The translations under genes were made by a program, and so were the position numbers. This document shows positions 61,019 to 64,000 of a DNA stretch of 64,000 nucleotides, piece by piece (within the stretch, counting starts at the first letter, position 1; every line of letters starts with the position of its first letter). Below the pieces are notes generated by a model that was given only the letters and a program-made list of their open reading frames with translations, was not told the DNA's origin and searched no databases. Origin of the DNA: Rhodococcus sp. 4CII (GTDB lineage Bacteria; Actinomycetota; Actinomycetes; Mycobacteriales; Mycobacteriaceae); assembly GCF_014256275.1 (NCBI RefSeq), contig NZ_JACCFE010000002.1:3390001-3454000 (forward strand), given 5' to 3'.

Positions 61019-61990
61019 GTGTATGCCCAGCAATTGACCGCAGTATCCGGCCCCGCCGGAGTGCAACTCGTCGAGATCGACGAACCCGACGGAACCGGTC
61101 TCGTCGTCGTCGACCTCCACGCCGCCGGGGTGTCGTTCCCCGATCTGCTGCAGACCACCGGCAGCTACCAACTGGTCCGCGAACTGCCGTTCGTGCTGGG
61201 CGTCGAGGGCGCCGGAATCGTGCGCAGCGCACCCGCGGGCAGCGGCATCGACGCCGGCCAGCGGGTGGCCGTACTCGCGACGGACGGCGCATGGCAGCAG
61301 ACCGTCGCGGTGAAACCCGACTCGGTGTTCCCGCTCCCCGACTCGGTGTCCCTCGAGGCCGGCGCCGGTTTCCTGATGAACTACCTCACCGTGCACTTCG
61401 CGCTCGACGAACGCGCCCGGTACCGCGCCGGTGAAACCGTGTTGGTGCACGGCGCCGCCGGCGGTGTCGGAGTCGCCGCGCTGCAGGTGGCCGCCGCGCT
61501 GGGACTCGAGACGATCGCCGTCGTCAGCACCGAGGAGAAGGCCGAGATCGCGAAGGCCCACCGCGCGACTCACGTCGTCCTCGTGGACGGCTGGAAGGAC
61601 CGGGTCCGCGACCTCACCGGTGGCCGCGGGGTCGACATCATCCTCGACCCGGTGGGCGGCGATCGCTTCACCGACAGTCTTCGGAGCCTCGCACCCAACG
61701 GCCGGCTCGTGGTTCTCGGTTTCACCGGCGGTGAGATCCCCACCGTCAAGGTCAATCGGCTTCTCCTGCGTAACATCTCGGTCCTCGGCGCCGGCTGGGG
61801 CGAGTACGTGCGCACCAACCCCGGTTACACGGCCCGGCAGTGGTCGACCCTGGGGCCGCTCCTCGAGTCGGGCGCACTCCGGATCGCCGAACCGACCACC
61901 TACTCGTTCGAGCACGCCGGCGACGCACTGCGAACACTCGAAACCCGTTCCGCCACCGGCAAGATCGCCCTTTCCGTCCGCCCTTCCTGA
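61019..61990 (+). CDS. NADPH:quinone-oxidoreductase-type MDR
   Basis: The 323-residue MDR lacks zinc ligands and has the nucleotide motif HGAAGGVGVAALQVAAALG (about residues 140-158), GVSFPDLLQTTGSY and a C-terminal ATGKIALS. Enzymes of this kind in CoA clusters reduce enoyl groups or quinones. GTG at 61019 follows GGAGGAG. It begins a plus-strand unit with a crotonase and a ligase. Confidence 0.86.
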   Translation: MYAQQLTAVSGPAGVQLVEIDEPDGTGLVVVDLHAAGVSFPDLLQTTGSYQLVRELPFVLGVEGAGIVRSAPAGSGIDAGQRVAVLATDGAWQQTVAVKPDSVFPLPDSVSLEAGAGFLMNYLTVHFALDERARYRAGETVLVHGAAGGVGVAALQVAAALGLETIAVVSTEEKAEIAKAHRATHVVLVDGWKDRVRDLTGGRGVDIILDPVGGDRFTDSLRSLAPNGRLVVLGFTGGEIPTVKVNRLLLRNISVLGAGWGEYVRTNPGYTARQWSTLGPLLESGALRIAEPTTYSFEHAGDALRTLETRSATGKIALSVRPS

Positions 61991-62002
61991 CAAAGGATCC
62001 CC

Positions 62003-62785
62003 ATGAGCTCCGACATTCCCGGCGTGGACACGACCGTCGACGACGGCGTCCTGCGCGTCACGCTGAACCGTCCCGCCCGTATGAACGCGGTCACCACCGA
62101 AACCCTCGACGCCGTCGCCGACAGTTTCGACAAGTACGCGGGCGACGCCGCGGTCCGTGTCGCAATCCTCACCGGTACCGGCCGTGCCTTCTGCACGGGC
62201 GCGGACCTGGGTGGTGAGAACATTTCCGGGCCGCCGGACTCCGCGACCATCGATGCGGCGAATCGCACTGCCGCCGCGATTCGCGCGTTCCCTCGACCCG
62301 TGATCGGCGCGGTCAACGGTCCGGCCGCCGGTGTCGGCGTCTCCCTGGCGCTGGCCTGCGACCTCACCGTCGCCACCGAATCGAGCTACTTCCTGCTCGC
62401 GTTCGCGAAGGTGGGCCTGATGCCGGACGGCGGCGCCACCGCGCTCGTCGCGGCGTCGGTCGGTCGCGCCCGCGCGCTGCGGTTGGCGCTCCTGGCCGAA
62501 CGACTCCCCGCACGTGAGGCACTCGCGTCCGGGTTGATCGCCGACGTGTTCCCCGACGACGAGTTCGCCGCATCCGTCACCGCCCTCACCCGCCGACTCG
62601 CCGACGGACCGTCGGAGGCGTTCCATCTCACCAAGGACGCCGTCAACGACGCGACCCTCATCGAACTCGACAACGCATTCGACCGTGAACGCACGGGGCA
62701 ACTCGAACTCCTCGCCGCCGCGGACTACCGGGAGGGCGTCGCGGCGTTCCTGGAGAAGCGGCCCGCAGTGTTCGGCCGGGGATGA
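62003..62785 (+). CDS. Enoyl-CoA hydratase/isomerase (crotonase, third)
   Basis: The 260-residue protein has GTGRAFCTGADLGG and NGPAAGVGVSLALACD for the oxyanion hole. An Asp lies where true hydratases have the second Glu (VGLMPDGGAT), which is typical of isomerases or other reactions. ATG at 62003 is 12 bases after the MDR stop; its stop overlaps the ligase start. Confidence 0.9.
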   Translation: MSSDIPGVDTTVDDGVLRVTLNRPARMNAVTTETLDAVADSFDKYAGDAAVRVAILTGTGRAFCTGADLGGENISGPPDSATIDAANRTAAAIRAFPRPVIGAVNGPAAGVGVSLALACDLTVATESSYFLLAFAKVGLMPDGGATALVAASVGRARALRLALLAERLPAREALASGLIADVFPDDEFAASVTALTRRLADGPSEAFHLTKDAVNDATLIELDNAFDRERTGQLELLAAADYREGVAAFLEKRPAVFGRG

Positions 62786-64000
62786 GCGCCCCGATGACGG
62801 CGGCGTCGCACGCGCAACCGTTCGCGTCCCGGCGTGCACACTGGGCCAATCATGTTGCCCGGCACGCCTTCGCGAAACCCGATGCGGTTGCGCTGCGATT
62901 CCGGGGCGCCTCCACCACCTGGCGTGAGCTCGAAGACCGCAGTGCCCGGACCGCCGCGGTCCTCGCCGCCCGCGGTGTCGGCCCCGGCGACCGCGTGGTG
63001 CTGCTGCTGACCAATCGCCCGGAGTTCCTCGAGGTGATGCTGGCCGCCAATCGCCTCGGCGCGATCGCCGTTCCGGTCAACTTCCGGCTCAGTCCCGGCG
63101 AAGTGCGGTTCATCGTCGCCGACAGCGACGCCACCGTGGTGGTCGTCGAGGATTCGCTCGCCGGCCTCGCCGCCGAGGTCGACGGCACGGTGCCCGTCCT
63201 GGTGGTCGGGGACGCCGCCGACGACGTCGCGCTCGACACACTGATGCGGGCCGCCGATCCTGGCCTTCCGATCGCGGACGTGGCGGAAGACTCCCCCGCC
63301 GCCATCATGTACACCTCCGGCACCACCGGACGCCCCAAGGGCGCGGTGCTGTCGCATCTCAATCTGCAGGCACAGGCGCTGACCCTCATCCGCGGGTGGC
63401 GACTGTTCGACACCGAGTCCGAGGTCAACCTCGTCTCGTCGCCGCTGTTCCACATCGCCGCCCTCGGCAGTGTGGGGCCGTTCCTGCTGATCGGCGCCAC
63501 CGTCGTCATCCACCCGACGGGCGCGTTCGACGCGACCGACGTGCTCGACTCGCTCGAGCGGGAACGGGTGACCAGTGTGTTCATGGTGCCCACCCAGTGG
63601 CAGGCCATCCTCGACGGCGTCGGTGCGGGCGGCCGGGACCTCGCGCTGCGGGTACTGGGATGGGGCGCCGCGCCGGCCACCGCCACCCTGCTCGACCGCC
63701 TGTACGCCGCGTTCCCCGACGCCGCGATCGTCGCGTTCTTCGGCCAGACCGAGATGTCGCCCGTGACGTGCATGCTCGACGGCAAGGACGCCGTGCGCAA
63801 GATCGGGTCGGTCGGAAAACCGATCGACACCGTGGCGATGCGTGTGGTCGACGAGGCGATGAACGACGTGGCCCCGGGCGAGATCGGTGAGATCGTCTAC
63901 CGCGGAACGGGACTCATGGAGGGATACTGGCGGAACCCGGAGGCCACCGCCGACGCGTTCGACGGTGGCTGGTTCCACTCCGGCGATCTCGTGCGGGTCG
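62782..64000 (+). CDS. Acyl-CoA synthetase (AMP-forming), cut by the window end
   Basis: The first 406 residues are present. The signature YTSGTTGRPKGA, A5 FFGQTEM and the start of A7 (WFHSGDL) are seen; the C-terminal lysine domain is outside the window. It activates an acid for the adjacent crotonase and MDR. ATG at 62782 overlaps the crotonase stop by four bases (ATGA). It is partial at the 3' end only. Confidence 0.9.
   Translation, partial: MSAPMTAASHAQPFASRRAHWANHVARHAFAKPDAVALRFRGASTTWRELEDRSARTAAVLAARGVGPGDRVVLLLTNRPEFLEVMLAANRLGAIAVPVNFRLSPGEVRFIVADSDATVVVVEDSLAGLAAEVDGTVPVLVVGDAADDVALDTLMRAADPGLPIADVAEDSPAAIMYTSGTTGRPKGAVLSHLNLQAQALTLIRGWRLFDTESEVNLVSSPLFHIAALGSVGPFLLIGATVVIHPTGAFDATDVLDSLERERVTSVFMVPTQWQAILDGVGAGGRDLALRVLGWGAAPATATLLDRLYAAFPDAAIVAFFGQTEMSPVTCMLDGKDAVRKIGSVGKPIDTVAMRVVDEAMNDVAPGEIGEIVYRGTGLMEGYWRNPEATADAFDGGWFHSGDLVRV

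Overview
The window is high-G+C DNA with dense gene packing, many GTG starts, 1-4 base start/stop overlaps, type VII-secretion-style WXG proteins, TM0106-family and DUF6474 proteins and a very large set of CoA and aromatic catabolism genes. This fits a mycolic-acid actinomycete and most resembles a large-genome Rhodococcus (R. jostii/R. opacus type). That placement rests on protein recognition, not on a database search. No rRNA, tRNA, CRISPR array, transposase or phage gene was seen.

Region 1 (1-9.2 kb): Mn-type superoxide dismutase with a strong terminator, an amidase, a YhgE/Pip-like envelope protein, an unknown protein, and a TMEM165/GDT1 Mn exporter behind a recognisable yybP-ykoY manganese riboswitch. 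A three-gene signalling unit follows: a response regulator fused to a thioredoxin-reductase-like flavoprotein, a cNMP-domain histidine kinase and a UBP-type zinc finger protein.

Region 2 (9.3-21 kb): a hydroxyacyl-CoA dehydrogenase, a methyltransferase, a tightly overlapping YbaB / WXG100 / CpnT-N-like / RDD operon, DUF1275, an orphan RecB-like nuclease, a copper set (membrane protein, YcnI, CopC, CopD), a quinone-oxidoreductase-type MDR and a UdgX-type uracil-DNA glycosylase.

Region 3 (20.7-35.5 kb): an aromatic catabolic island whose substrate I cannot name. It holds RidA, MarR and TetR regulators, a Rieske oxygenase with its reductase, a flavodiiron-like MBL protein, a NicC-like FAD hydroxylase, a ThDP 2-oxo-acid enzyme, two SDRs, a cupin, a meta-cleavage hydrolase, an extradiol dioxygenase, an aldehyde dehydrogenase and an aromatic-acid MFS importer. 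One palindromic operator (core near TTAGCGCTAA) recurs at five promoters and ties the island together. The likely order is uptake, ring hydroxylation, extradiol cleavage, C-C hydrolysis, decarboxylation of a 2-oxo acid and aldehyde oxidation.

Region 4 (35.6-40.8 kb): an ABC exporter divergent from a NarL-type two-component system, then an alpha/beta-hydrolase/adenylyl cyclase fusion.

Region 5 (40.9-64 kb): acyl-CoA catabolism. It has two MHS transporters, three acyl-CoA ligases (the last cut by the window end), two acyl-CoA dehydrogenases, an APH-like partner, three crotonases, an SDR, a thiolase, two nitronate-monooxygenase-family flavoproteins, an MDR, and two TetR regulators. A second operator family (TCTAGCG-NN-CGTTCRGT) lies at three of its promoters. 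Short palindromic repeats that begin exactly at TAG stop codons are scattered through regions 2 and 5.
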